Source: an uncultured Subdoligranulum sp. (GTDB lineage Bacteria; Bacillota; Clostridia; Oscillospirales; Ruminococcaceae). From it: a stretch of DNA of 31,834 bases. This document shows, one piece after another, positions 7,043-14,337 of the stretch. The notes beneath the pieces are model-generated. The model saw nothing but the letters and a program-made list of their open reading frames with translations. It had not been told where the DNA came from and ran no database searches. Made by a program: the position numbers and the translations under genes. Positions within the stretch are counted from its first letter, which is position 1. Each line of letters opens with the position of its first letter. The stretch lies in contig CAJFFY010000029.1 in assembly GCA_904374465.1 (NCBI GenBank), positions 1 through 31,834 of the forward strand. The letters are read 5' to 3'.

Positions 7043-8369
7043 TCTGCAGAAACTTAACCAGGCCTATCTGGAAGCGTCCGCGGCGGACCCCACGCGGTTG
7101 GCCCGGGAATTTGACGCCATCACCGAATATATGAAAGCCTCCACGGCGATCCATCACGGGGAGTACGTGCGGACCTGCTACGAACCCAAGCTGTTTACCG
7201 AGAAAATCTTTGCCCGGTTTGCCGAAGATATCCGCATATTGTATGGCATTCTGGACAAGGTAATCCATTGCTATTACCGTGATCCGGATTACCGGAAGCT
7301 GTTCGGTTTTGACGCGCTGACCGAAGAACTGATCCTGCGTGCCAATCCGGATGTTTCGCTGCTGCCCATGGCGCGGATCGACTTTTTTTATAATGAGGAG
7401 ACCGGCGCCTATAAGTACTGCGAATTCAACACCGATGGAACCAGTGCCATGAACGAGGACCGGGAACTCAACCTGGGTCAGCAGCTTTCCACAGTTTACC
7501 GGGATTTCCGCGAGGAGCACGTCACCCGCACCTGCGAACTGTTCGACAGTTGGGTCCGGACCCTTTGCGCCGTGTATCGTCGTGCACGGCATACCCAGCA
7601 GGTGCCCTATGTGGCCATTGTGGACTTTATGGACTGCGGGACCGTCAATGAGTTCGAAGTTTTTCAGGGGTATTTTATCCAGAACGGTGTGCCGGCCGAA
7701 GTCTGCGATCTGCGCGACCTGCGGTATGATGAAAAGAAAAAGGAACTCTACGGTCCCGGCGGACACAAGATCGATGCCATCTACCGTCGCGCAGTGACCA
7801 GCGATATTCTGGAGCGATATGACAGCTGTGGTGCGCTGCTGCAGGCAGTGCGGGAGGATGCGGTATTGCTGGTGGGGGATTTCCACACCCAGCTGGTGCA
7901 CAACAAAACCATTTTCCGCATTCTGCATGAGCCGCAGACACAGACGCTGCTGACGGCGGAAGAACAGGCTTTTGTGCAGGCCCACGTGCCACTGACCAAA
8001 ACCTATACAGCGCAGGACCGGGATCGTGTGCTGGCGGAAAAAGACAGCTGGATTCTCAAACCGCTGGATTCCTACGCATCCCGCGGGGTACACGCCGGCG
8101 TGGAGTCCACCCAGGAAGAATGGGAACAGATTGTGCGCCAGACGCCGCTGCAGGGATATCTGCTGCAGGAGTTTTATCGGCCCTACGTGACGGAAAATTA
8201 CGGGCTTGGCCCGGGCGGCACCTTTGGCAAAAACCGGTATTACAATCTGACCGGCGTATATGTCTACGACGGCGTGGCGCAGGGAATTTATTCCCGCGTA
8301 TCGCTGAGCCCCATCATCTCCAGCCAGTACAGCGAAAAAACCTTGCCCACCCTGTTGGTGGCCGAATAA
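7035..8369 (+). CDS. ATP-grasp ligase, glutathionylspermidine-synthase-like
   Basis: 444 residues from ATG 7035, which overlaps the upstream stop; the long upstream open frame is only antisense-free sequence within the previous gene. The ATP-grasp fold is seen in YKYCEFNTDGTSAMNE (126-141), resembling the glutathionylspermidine synthase E-N-D-T block, in SWILKPLDSYASRGVHAG (338-355) with its nucleotide-binding Lys and glycine loop, and in GVYVYDGVAQGIYSRVS (407-423). Such enzymes join a carboxylate to an amine through an acyl phosphate. In this position it probably extends or caps gamma-glutamylcysteine, for example by forming glutathione or an amide with a polyamine. The acceptor cannot be read from sequence. 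It is not homologous in motif layout to GshB. Confidence 0.72.
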   Translation: MTDLQKLNQAYLEASAADPTRLAREFDAITEYMKASTAIHHGEYVRTCYEPKLFTEKIFARFAEDIRILYGILDKVIHCYYRDPDYRKLFGFDALTEELILRANPDVSLLPMARIDFFYNEETGAYKYCEFNTDGTSAMNEDRELNLGQQLSTVYRDFREEHVTRTCELFDSWVRTLCAVYRRARHTQQVPYVAIVDFMDCGTVNEFEVFQGYFIQNGVPAEVCDLRDLRYDEKKKELYGPGGHKIDAIYRRAVTSDILERYDSCGALLQAVREDAVLLVGDFHTQLVHNKTIFRILHEPQTQTLLTAEEQAFVQAHVPLTKTYTAQDRDRVLAEKDSWILKPLDSYASRGVHAGVESTQEEWEQIVRQTPLQGYLLQEFYRPYVTENYGLGPGGTFGKNRYYNLTGVYVYDGVAQGIYSRVSLSPIISSQYSEKTLPTLLVAE

Positions 8370-8416
8370 ATGGGTTCCGCTTCCGGCATACTAACCCCAG
8401 AACAGGGGGCAGTAGT

Positions 8417-8938
8417 ATGCGGGAAACATCCTATCACGCGGTGATTACCGAGATGACGGTTCGTGCACTGTGGGAGACCCAGAATGTGATGGATTGCATC
8501 CCCGATGAAATGTGGGATAAGCCCTATGGCGGGTCGCCGCTGTGGCAGCATCTGTACCACATGCTGCACAGCCTGGACCAGTGGTTCATCAATCCCCGCG
8601 CCAACGATTTTGTGGAGCCGCCCATTCATACACCGGATCTGCAGGATTTGGATATCTACCCGGCGGCGCATCTGAACCGGCAACAGATGGATGACTATTT
8701 TTATACCATCAAAGCAAAGCTGTCGCTCTATCTGACTTCGCTGCACGATGAAGACCTGCTGCAGCGGCCGGAAAACTGCGAATGGACACGCTTCACACTG
8801 ATTCTGTCTCAGTACCGCCATCTGCACCTGCATCTTGGAATGCTGATGGGCTTTATTGTGGCAGAAATCGGTCTTTGTCCGCGTACGCTGGAACCGGGGG
8901 ATGCATTTCCCCGGCCGCCCTATGACCCCTATCGTTGA
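8417..8938 (+). CDS. DinB/YfiT-like superfamily protein
   Basis: 173 residues. The start at 8417 is chosen because AGGGGG (8403-8408) lies 8 bases upstream. The protein has the DinB four-helix-bundle pattern: a first helix with His45, His48 and His51 (PLWQHLYHMLHSLDQWF, 41-57) and a later HxxxH pair, His135 and His139, in QYRHLHLHLGML. Together these fit the three-histidine metal site of the superfamily. Known members include bacillithiol transferase BstA, mycothiol-dependent isomerases and the N-terminal domain of EgtB, so several use a small thiol as co-substrate. Its place after two ligases supports a thiol S-transferase role, but the substrate is unknown. Confidence 0.75.
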   Translation: MRETSYHAVITEMTVRALWETQNVMDCIPDEMWDKPYGGSPLWQHLYHMLHSLDQWFINPRANDFVEPPIHTPDLQDLDIYPAAHLNRQQMDDYFYTIKAKLSLYLTSLHDEDLLQRPENCEWTRFTLILSQYRHLHLHLGMLMGFIVAEIGLCPRTLEPGDAFPRPPYDPYR

Positions 8939-8953
8939 GGAAAGGATACCTTC

Positions 8954-9424
8954 ATGAAACAAGCCGCCTGCCTTTTGCCGCTTTGCCTGCTCGTATTGGG
9001 TGGGTGTGCTCAAACGGTGAATACCCAGCCTGTATGGGAAACGCAGCTCCCGGAAACCGGTGTGGAACTGGCCGTGAGCAACTGTACGGTTCTTTCCGAT
9101 GAACCGGTGTATTATACCACCGACCGGGTGGACACCGAATACTGGACCGAAAAAGCTGCCGTACAGACCGAAGGGGTGCCGGTTATCACGTTGCAGGGAA
9201 TACAGCCGGAACAGCTGGAACTGCGCTTTGTGGAGAATATCGACTGGCTGTATCTTTATTATGACAAGGTGATGCCCCAGCCGGATCTGGACTACATACA
9301 GACCGAGCTGGCGGATGGAAGCCTGCAGATTCGTTTGGACACGGTTTATAATTACGAATTCATCGTCACTACGCCCCAGGGCACAGACAGTTTGATTGTG
9401 ACTTGTTCGCGGGATGACCTTTGA
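8954..9424 (+). CDS. Small lipoprotein of unknown function
   Basis: 156 residues. The N-terminus is a lipoprotein signal: a short basic start, hydrophobic LLPLCLLVL and lipobox LGGC with Cys18 as the lipidated residue. The mature part is polar and acidic with many Thr and Tyr residues, probably beta-rich and exposed on the outer face of the membrane. I recognise no family. AGGAAAGG lies 8 bases before the ATG, and the gap from the DinB gene is only 15 bases, so it is the last gene of the operon and ends at a strong terminator. A link to thiol or redox chemistry is guilt by association only. Confidence 0.8.
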   Translation: MKQAACLLPLCLLVLGGCAQTVNTQPVWETQLPETGVELAVSNCTVLSDEPVYYTTDRVDTEYWTEKAAVQTEGVPVITLQGIQPEQLELRFVENIDWLYLYYDKVMPQPDLDYIQTELADGSLQIRLDTVYNYEFIVTTPQGTDSLIVTCSRDDL

Positions 9425-9432
9425 CCGGCAGA

Positions 9433-9467
9433 CAAAACGTCCGGGGCGTATCGCCCCGGACGTTTTG
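9433..9467. terminator. Bidirectional terminator between lipoprotein and murP
   Basis: Perfect 16-bp stem CAAAACGTCCGGGGCG (9433-9448) and its complement (9452-9467) with a TAT loop. A/T ends of the stem give short T runs on both strands. It lies between two convergent genes and ends 1 base from the murP stop codon. Confidence 0.9.
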
Positions 9468-9468
9468 C

Positions 9469-10917
9469 TTATGCTTGTTCCACCTCTGCATTGGAAACAA
9501 ACGTATTTGTGATTAAAAATCCCATCAGGTAGCTGATGACCAGCCCGATGCCGTAATACAGCATGGACAGAACAGCACCGCTGGGGCCGGCGGTCATGAC
9601 CGGGAAGGCCAGAATGCCGGAGGGGCCCCAGGTGGTGGAGGCCACCTGCATGGCCATCACGAAGGCACCCCCGAATGCTGCGCCAAACCCGGCGGTGAAA
9701 AACGGCTTGCCCATGGGCAGGGTTACCCCGTAGATTAAAGGCTCGCCCACGCCCAGAATGCCGGCAGGCAGTGCCCCGTCAATGACCGAGCATAAGCGCT
9801 GGTTGTGCACCTTTTTGGCTTTAAGCAGAATGGCGATGGTAGCACCCACCTGGCCGGCACCGGCCATGGCCAGCGCCGGATACAGCGTGACAAAGCCAAG
9901 TTCCTCCAGCTGGACGGTATACAAAGCCACCAGGCCGTGATGCATACCCATGGCCACCATGGGCAGGAACAGCGCCGCCGAAATGCCACCGGCCAGGATG
10001 CGCACCAGGGGATTGGTGCTCATGCAGACTTGCTCCACAAGCCAGCACAAACCGGAGGATACAAACCCGGTCAGCGGCATGATGACCAATACATACGGAA
10101 CAACACACAACACCAGGGTAATCAGGGGGGTGAACATAATGTCCAGATTGTCAGGGATGCGGCGGCGTACCGCCTTTTCTATCCGTGCCAGGACCCACAC
10201 GCCCAGCACCACTGCCAACACACCGCCGCGCCCTGCCCGCAGAACAGCATCCAGGGGCTGCGCCTCATTGTACAGGTCCAGAACTTTGGCAATGCTGTCA
10301 ATGTTGCCAAGGGTCGTCATCATGCCCAGCATGCCGCCCAGAATCGGCGTGGCGCCAAAGCGTTCAGCCGCCCGGTAGCCGGCCCAGGCGGTCAGGTAGG
10401 TCATGAAGGACGCGTTGATCAGCGAAAGCAGATTGTAGACGATGCTCCAGAAGGCATTGTCCGCGTATCCGGGGTACACCTGGGTCAGCAGTGTGGCCAG
10501 CCCGGAGCACAGGCCGGCGGCAATTACACCGGGCAGAAGTGGTACAAAGATCTCGCCGAAGGTTTTCAGCATGGAACGGATGCGCCCGTTTTCCTGTCCG
10601 GCTTTCCAGGCGGCTTTGTTGTCGTGCCAGTCCTTTTCGGTGGACACGGCGGGGGCGGCCGCCGTGGGGATCCCCCTGGCGGCACAGAGGTCGGCACACT
10701 TACGGCTCTTGCCGGGGCCTACCACCACCTCCAGGTAGCCGGTGCGGTCATGTACAACACCCAGGACGCCCTCGACCCGGCACAGGGCATCCTCCTGAAT
10801 TTTGTTGTCTTCCCGCACCTGTATGCGCAGGCGGGTCATACAGTTGGTGACGCAGACAATATTTGTCTGTCCGCCCAGTCCGGCAAAGATGTGTTGGACA
10901 AGTTGCTCGTTGGTCAT
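9469..10917 (-). CDS. murP: PTS EIIBC transporter, N-acetylmuramic acid type
   Basis: 482 residues. The N-terminal EIIB domain carries the phosphorylated Cys26 in TNCMTRLR (24-31) followed by VEGVLGVV. A linker of about 30 residues leads to the EIIC membrane domain, with the sugar-binding motif GVGEPLIYG at 389-397. EIIBC proteins of this glucose-superfamily layout import and phosphorylate beta-glucosides, sucrose, trehalose or MurNAc. The MurNAc assignment rests on murQ lying 20 bases upstream in the same operon, since MurQ acts on the MurNAc-6-phosphate that such a transporter makes. There is no EIIA domain, so it must borrow one from another PTS. GGGAGG precedes the start. Confidence 0.88.
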   Translation of the reverse strand: MTNEQLVQHIFAGLGGQTNIVCVTNCMTRLRIQVREDNKIQEDALCRVEGVLGVVHDRTGYLEVVVGPGKSRKCADLCAARGIPTAAAPAVSTEKDWHDNKAAWKAGQENGRIRSMLKTFGEIFVPLLPGVIAAGLCSGLATLLTQVYPGYADNAFWSIVYNLLSLINASFMTYLTAWAGYRAAERFGATPILGGMLGMMTTLGNIDSIAKVLDLYNEAQPLDAVLRAGRGGVLAVVLGVWVLARIEKAVRRRIPDNLDIMFTPLITLVLCVVPYVLVIMPLTGFVSSGLCWLVEQVCMSTNPLVRILAGGISAALFLPMVAMGMHHGLVALYTVQLEELGFVTLYPALAMAGAGQVGATIAILLKAKKVHNQRLCSVIDGALPAGILGVGEPLIYGVTLPMGKPFFTAGFGAAFGGAFVMAMQVASTTWGPSGILAFPVMTAGPSGAVLSMLYYGIGLVISYLMGFLITNTFVSNAEVEQA

Positions 10918-10937
10918 AAGGCTTGCCTCCCGTCATT

Positions 10938-11834
10938 TTATTTCCGGCCAAGGGCGTCGCGAACGCGCCCTCCGGCCTGGTTCAACCGTTGTTGGGCATC
11001 CTGGGCGTTTTGCCCGGTAAGCAGCATGGTGATGGCCAGTTTGACTTTGCCGTCTGCCGCGTCAAGGGCGCTACGGGCTTCGGCGCGTGACACACCGGTG
11101 GCCGTCGTGACGATGTTTTCGGCGCGGGCGCGCAGCTTTTCGTTGCTCTGCACCATGTCCACCATCAGGTTTTGATAGGCTTTTCCCAGGCGGACCATGG
11201 CGCCGGTGGTGATCATGTTCAGAATCATTTTCTGTGCGGTTCCGGCTTTCAGGCGGGTGGAGCCGGTCAGAACCTCCGGGCCGACCGCTGCTTCCAGCGC
11301 CAGATCGGCCGCCTGACCGATGGCGCTGTCGGTGTTGCAGGCTATGGCTACGGTTTGGCAACCAATTCCGCGGGCATATTCCAGCGCACCCAGCACATAA
11401 GGGGTGCGGCCGGATGCGGCGATTCCCACCACCATATCGGGGGGAGCCGCCTTGTGATCCACCAGATCCTGCCGCCCCAGTGCGCCGTTGTCCTCGGCAC
11501 CTTCCACGGGGAAACGCAGAGCACGGTCTCCGCCGGCAATGAGGCCCACCACCATTTCGGGCGGCACCCCAAAGGTGGGCGGACATTCCGAAGCATCCAG
11601 CACGCCCAGGCGGCCACTGGTGCCGGCACCCAGGTAGAAAAGTCTGCCGCCCTTTCGAAAGGCCTGCTCCGCCATCTCCACAGCGGTGGCAATCTGCGGT
11701 AAAATCCCCTGAATTACTTCCGGAACCTTGTGATCTTCCCGGTTCATAGCGGTGACAATCTCCAGGGCACTCATTTCATCCAATGCCATCGTATCCGGAT
11801 TGCGGGTCTCGGTCAGCATTCCTCGAAATTCCAT
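10938..11834 (-). CDS. murQ: N-acetylmuramic acid 6-phosphate etherase
   Basis: 298 residues, normal length. MurQ cleaves the D-lactyl ether of MurNAc-6-phosphate to give GlcNAc-6-phosphate and D-lactate, a step in recycling of cell-wall fragments. It is a SIS-domain sugar phosphate protein: GRLFYLGAGTSGRLGVLD (63-80), then ASECPPTFG with Glu83, and EGAED with Glu114. These glutamates fall at the same numbers as the two essential ones known in the E. coli enzyme. The C-terminal part shows VDMVQSNEKLRARAENIV. AAAGGAGG lies 6 bases before the ATG. The gene heads the murQ-murP operon behind a clear promoter; no MurR-type regulator is encoded nearby. Confidence 0.96.
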   Translation of the reverse strand: MEFRGMLTETRNPDTMALDEMSALEIVTAMNREDHKVPEVIQGILPQIATAVEMAEQAFRKGGRLFYLGAGTSGRLGVLDASECPPTFGVPPEMVVGLIAGGDRALRFPVEGAEDNGALGRQDLVDHKAAPPDMVVGIAASGRTPYVLGALEYARGIGCQTVAIACNTDSAIGQAADLALEAAVGPEVLTGSTRLKAGTAQKMILNMITTGAMVRLGKAYQNLMVDMVQSNEKLRARAENIVTTATGVSRAEARSALDAADGKVKLAITMLLTGQNAQDAQQRLNQAGGRVRDALGRK

Positions 11835-11875
11835 GCAATTCCTCCTTTCGTGGGACCGTAGTTTTTACTGCTTTC

Positions 11876-11904
11876 AGCATAAAAGAAAGAGGGGAAAAAG
11901 TCAA
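11876..11904 (-). promoter_or_regulatory. Promoter of murQ-murP
   Basis: On the minus strand, TTGACT (11904-11899), 17-base spacer and TATGCT (11881-11876). The leader to the murQ start is about 35 bases. Confidence 0.82.
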
Positions 11905-11978
11905 TCGCTTGTGTGCCAAGGAAAGGCTGCCAAAGGGGACGGCGGAAGATATCCGGAGAAAAAGCGACTTCCTTATAC

Positions 11979-12015
11979 AAAAAATCCCCTCTGTGGAGCG
12001 GACTCCGTCGAGGGG
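11979..12015 (-). terminator. Terminator of mscS
   Basis: On the minus strand, CCCCTC (12015-12010) pairs with GAGGGG (11991-11986), with an inner GGAG/CTCC stem, followed by ATTTTTT. It lies 10 bases after the mscS stop, so murQ is not dependent on mscS transcription. Confidence 0.82.
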
Positions 12016-12024
12016 GAAGAAACA

Positions 12025-13080
12025 TTACTTCTGCGCAGGCATATCGATTGTGGTGGTGGGGAAGGCAAAGCCACAGCCGGCATCGGCAACCATCTGCATG
12101 ATCTCCAGATTCAGGCGGCTTTTTTCCTGCAGAAAATCGCCGTAGGGCAGTGTGGTTACATACAGCCGTACCAGAATATCGATGCTGTAGTCGTTGAATT
12201 TATCCACCGTGACAGTTACCGTATCGGGGCGCACAGAGGGCTGTGCCTTCAACAGGGCGGTCAGGTCCTGGCAGATCTGCCGCAGCTGCTCCCGGGAGGT
12301 GTCATACGTAAGGCCCAGGGTGAACTGCCACAGGCGGCTGCTGCGCTGGTTGCAGTTTTGAATGTACTCGGAGCAGACCTTGGAATTCTCAATGGTGACA
12401 GCCACATTGTCGGTGGTGCGGATGCGGGTGGACCGGAAGGAGATATCTTCCACCGTGCCTTCCGAGGAACCCAGGATCACGTAGTCCCCGATGCCGAAGG
12501 GGTGTTCCAGCACCAGCGTGATACCGGCGATCAGGTTGGAAAGGGTGGATTGTGCTGCCAGGGAAACGGCCAGGCCGGCAACACCGGCGCCGGTCAAAAG
12601 ACCTGCCACCGGAACGCCCAGCCGGTCCAGCAGCGCAATGCCGGTAAAAATGGTGACCAGCGCCCGGAAGATGTTCTCGAAAAAGCGGCCCATGGTGTTG
12701 TTGGTAGCCAGGTCCAGCTTGTTTTGAGCGCTACGCAGCAGCAGCCGGCACATGGGGGAGGCCCGCCAGGCGCCCAACCCGATCAGGAAGGTGACCGCCA
12801 GATGGAACAGCAGATTGAGCACGGTCAGGTAGGTGGCATTGTTCAGGGTGAACGGCAAAACCACCAAAGCAAGATAGATCAAAATTGTACGTAAAATGAG
12901 CGCGGTGGGTTGTACATAACTGTCAAACAGAATGTACAGCCATTCGGCAATGTGGTTGTGCAGGCCATCCAACACACGGCGGATGATCCGGGTGTAGAGG
13001 ATGGGAACGACCAGTGCCCCCGCCAACAACAAAACAGAGGGCAGAAGTTCTCCCAGGATGCTCAGCGTTAAAATTTGCAT
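12025..13080 (-). CDS. MscS-family mechanosensitive channel
   Basis: 351 residues. These channels open under membrane tension to release solutes during osmotic downshock. Four or five hydrophobic segments precede the pore helix and the family signature GAGVAGLAVSLAAQSTLSNL (164-183), then HPFGIGDYV (193-201), which begins the cytoplasmic beta domain. The soluble part (EGTVEDISFRSTRIRTTDN and onward) is the standard vestibule. Extra N-terminal helices compared with E. coli MscS are common in Firmicutes. GGGAG precedes the ATG. The gene has its own promoter (13118-13147), which overlaps the divergent riboswitch promoter, and its own terminator. Confidence 0.93.
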   Translation of the reverse strand: MQILTLSILGELLPSVLLLAGALVVPILYTRIIRRVLDGLHNHIAEWLYILFDSYVQPTALILRTILIYLALVVLPFTLNNATYLTVLNLLFHLAVTFLIGLGAWRASPMCRLLLRSAQNKLDLATNNTMGRFFENIFRALVTIFTGIALLDRLGVPVAGLLTGAGVAGLAVSLAAQSTLSNLIAGITLVLEHPFGIGDYVILGSSEGTVEDISFRSTRIRTTDNVAVTIENSKVCSEYIQNCNQRSSRLWQFTLGLTYDTSREQLRQICQDLTALLKAQPSVRPDTVTVTVDKFNDYSIDILVRLYVTTLPYGDFLQEKSRLNLEIMQMVADAGCGFAFPTTTIDMPAQK

Positions 13081-13117
13081 GGCAAATCTCCCTTATCTGG
13101 TTTCTGCGGACAAAAAC

Positions 13118-13147
13118 ATTATACCATACCCCCTTGCATTTTGTAAA
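13118..13147 (-). promoter_or_regulatory. Promoter of mscS
   Basis: On the minus strand, TTTACA (13147-13142), 18-base spacer and perfect TATAAT (13123-13118) with a TGG extension. Its -35 and spacer overlap the -35 of the divergent ribU promoter. Confidence 0.82.
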
Positions 13148-13161
13148 ATCGGTGTTATACT
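13134..13161 (+). promoter_or_regulatory. Promoter of the FMN riboswitch and ribU
   Basis: TTGCAT (13134-13139), 16-base spacer, TATACT (13156-13161) with a TGT extension. The expected start, near 13168, lies about 9 bases before the riboswitch aptamer. Confidence 0.7.
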
Positions 13162-13176
13162 AGGCAAGTAGAAAGT

Positions 13177-13311
13177 CTGTTTCAGGGCGGGGTGCAATTC
13201 CCCACCGGCGGTGAGCGGCCACAATGCCGCAAGCCCGCGACCGGCTGCCACGGCAGCCGCTGATCCGGTGTGAATCCGGGGCCGACGGTATAGTCCGGAT
13301 GAAAGAAACGG
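13177..13311 (+). ncRNA. FMN riboswitch (RFN element)
   Basis: The conserved RFN blocks occur in order: TTCAGGGCGGGGTGCAATTC, CCCACCGGCGGT, AGCCCGCGA, GATCCGGTGTGAATCCGG, GGCCGACGGTATAGTCCGGA. The closing P1 stem is CTGTTTC (13177-13183) with GAAACGG (13305-13311), one G.T pair. FMN binding in this class turns off riboflavin synthesis or uptake genes. Here it controls ribU through the terminator at 13337-13379, which favours a transcriptional off-switch. Confidence 0.96.
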
Positions 13312-13336
13312 AAAGCTGTTTGCTATGCTTTTCTTG

Positions 13337-13379
13337 CGCCCTGTCACTGTAGTCATACGGTGACGGGGCGTTTGTTTTT
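13337..13379 (+). terminator. Riboswitch-controlled terminator before ribU
   Basis: CGCCCTGTCAC (13337-13347) pairs with GTGACGGGGCG (13360-13370), 11 bp, followed by TTTGTTTTT. It lies between aptamer and ribU and should form when FMN is bound. Confidence 0.88.
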
Positions 13380-13466
13380 GCCGGCAGCGAGCATGGCCAG
13401 CCTCCCGCAAGTTTTTGTCACAGATAAACCGGCTTTCACAAACTATCACTCGGGAGGAATTTTCTC

Positions 13467-14066
13467 ATGACCAAAACACACAACCATGTACGTGAACTGA
13501 CCGTAACGGCAATGCTGTGCGCCATTGCCACTGTGCTGATGTTCCTGGACTTCAGCCTGCCTATGTTCATCCCCAGTTTTGTCAAGATGGACGTTTCGGA
13601 GCTGCCCGCCCTGTTGGCATCCTTCAGTCTGGGCCCTGTGTATGGTGTGGCCACCTGCCTCATCAAAAACATTCTGTCCATGATCTTCCACGGCTCCACC
13701 GGCGGCATCGGCGAAGTATGCAACTTCCTGCTGGGGGCTTCCTTTGTGGGCACGGCCGGCGTGATCTACCGCCTGCACAAAACCCGCAAGGGGGCGGTGG
13801 CCGCCTGCCTGATCGGCGCCGTTGTCATGGCGGTGGTCAGCGTGCCGGTGAACTACTTTATCAGCTACCCCGTTTATGCGGCCATGTTCGGCGGTATTGA
13901 CAACATCATCGCCGCATATCAGGAACTGCGGCCCGGCACCAACGGCCTGCTGGAATGCCTGCTGGTCTTCAACATGCCGTTCACCCTGGTCAAGGGGCTG
14001 GTGGATGCGGTGCTCTGCTTCCTGATCTACAAACCGCTTTCCCCGGTGTTGCACGGCCGCCATTGA
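13467..14066 (+). CDS. ribU: Riboflavin ECF transporter S component
   Basis: 199 residues, about six membrane helices. RibU is the substrate-binding subunit that works with a shared ECF energising module (EcfA/A'/T), which is not encoded here. Family features are VKMDVSELPALLASFSLGP (39-57) and GSTGGIGEVCNFLLGASFVG (76-95). The upstream FMN riboswitch directly supports riboflavin or FMN as cargo. GGGAGG lies 9 bases before the ATG. No terminator is visible between this gene and the SAM riboswitch promoter 38 bases downstream, so some transcripts may run into the metK leader. Confidence 0.95.
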   Translation: MTKTHNHVRELTVTAMLCAIATVLMFLDFSLPMFIPSFVKMDVSELPALLASFSLGPVYGVATCLIKNILSMIFHGSTGGIGEVCNFLLGASFVGTAGVIYRLHKTRKGAVAACLIGAVVMAVVSVPVNYFISYPVYAAMFGGIDNIIAAYQELRPGTNGLLECLLVFNMPFTLVKGLVDAVLCFLIYKPLSPVLHGRH

Positions 14067-14104
14067 GGCGTAAAAAAGAACGTGTAAACGCATAAGAAAG
14101 TCTA

Positions 14105-14133
14105 TTGACGAATTTGGATGACTGTGCTATAAT
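14105..14133 (+). promoter_or_regulatory. Promoter of the SAM riboswitch and metK
   Basis: TTGACG (14105-14110), 17-base spacer, perfect TATAAT (14128-14133) with a TGC extension. Transcription should start about 16 bases before the aptamer. Confidence 0.92.
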
Positions 14134-14155
14134 GCACGATACAACAGAATAGCAA

Positions 14156-14251
14156 CTTATCAAGAGCGGCAGAGGGAACAGGCCCTGTGAAGCCCGACAA
14201 CCTACACCCAGTGTGCAAGGTGCCAATTCCTGCGGGGAACCGAAAGATAAG
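14156..14251 (+). ncRNA. SAM-I riboswitch (S-box)
   Basis: The leader has CTTATCAAGAG at the 5' side of P1, then GCAGAGGGAACAGGCCC, GAAGCCCGACAACC, GGTGCCAATTCCTGC, and GAAAGATAAG closing P1. These are the S-box core blocks in order. SAM binding should favour the terminator at 14256-14285 and so limit synthesis of MetK when SAM is plentiful. Confidence 0.97.
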
Positions 14252-14255
14252 CGTC

Positions 14256-14285
14256 AGCGCGCAGTCTTTTGGCTGCGCGCTTTTT
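14256..14285 (+). terminator. Riboswitch-controlled terminator before metK
   Basis: AGCGCGCAG (14256-14264) pairs perfectly with CTGCGCGCT (14273-14281), followed by TTTT. It lies 5 bases after the S-box and 52 bases before the metK start. Confidence 0.93.
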
Positions 14286-14337
14286 GTTCTCGTCAGTTGC
14301 GCTTCTGCTCATTTTTATAAGGGAGGCAATTGCTACC

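Noticed and set aside
11863..11876. A cre-like (CcpA) site, TGAAAGCAGTAAAA on the minus strand, at the murQ start of transcription
   Set aside because: The central CG that is nearly invariant in cre sites is AG here, and a third position also differs. Not strong enough to call carbon catabolite control.
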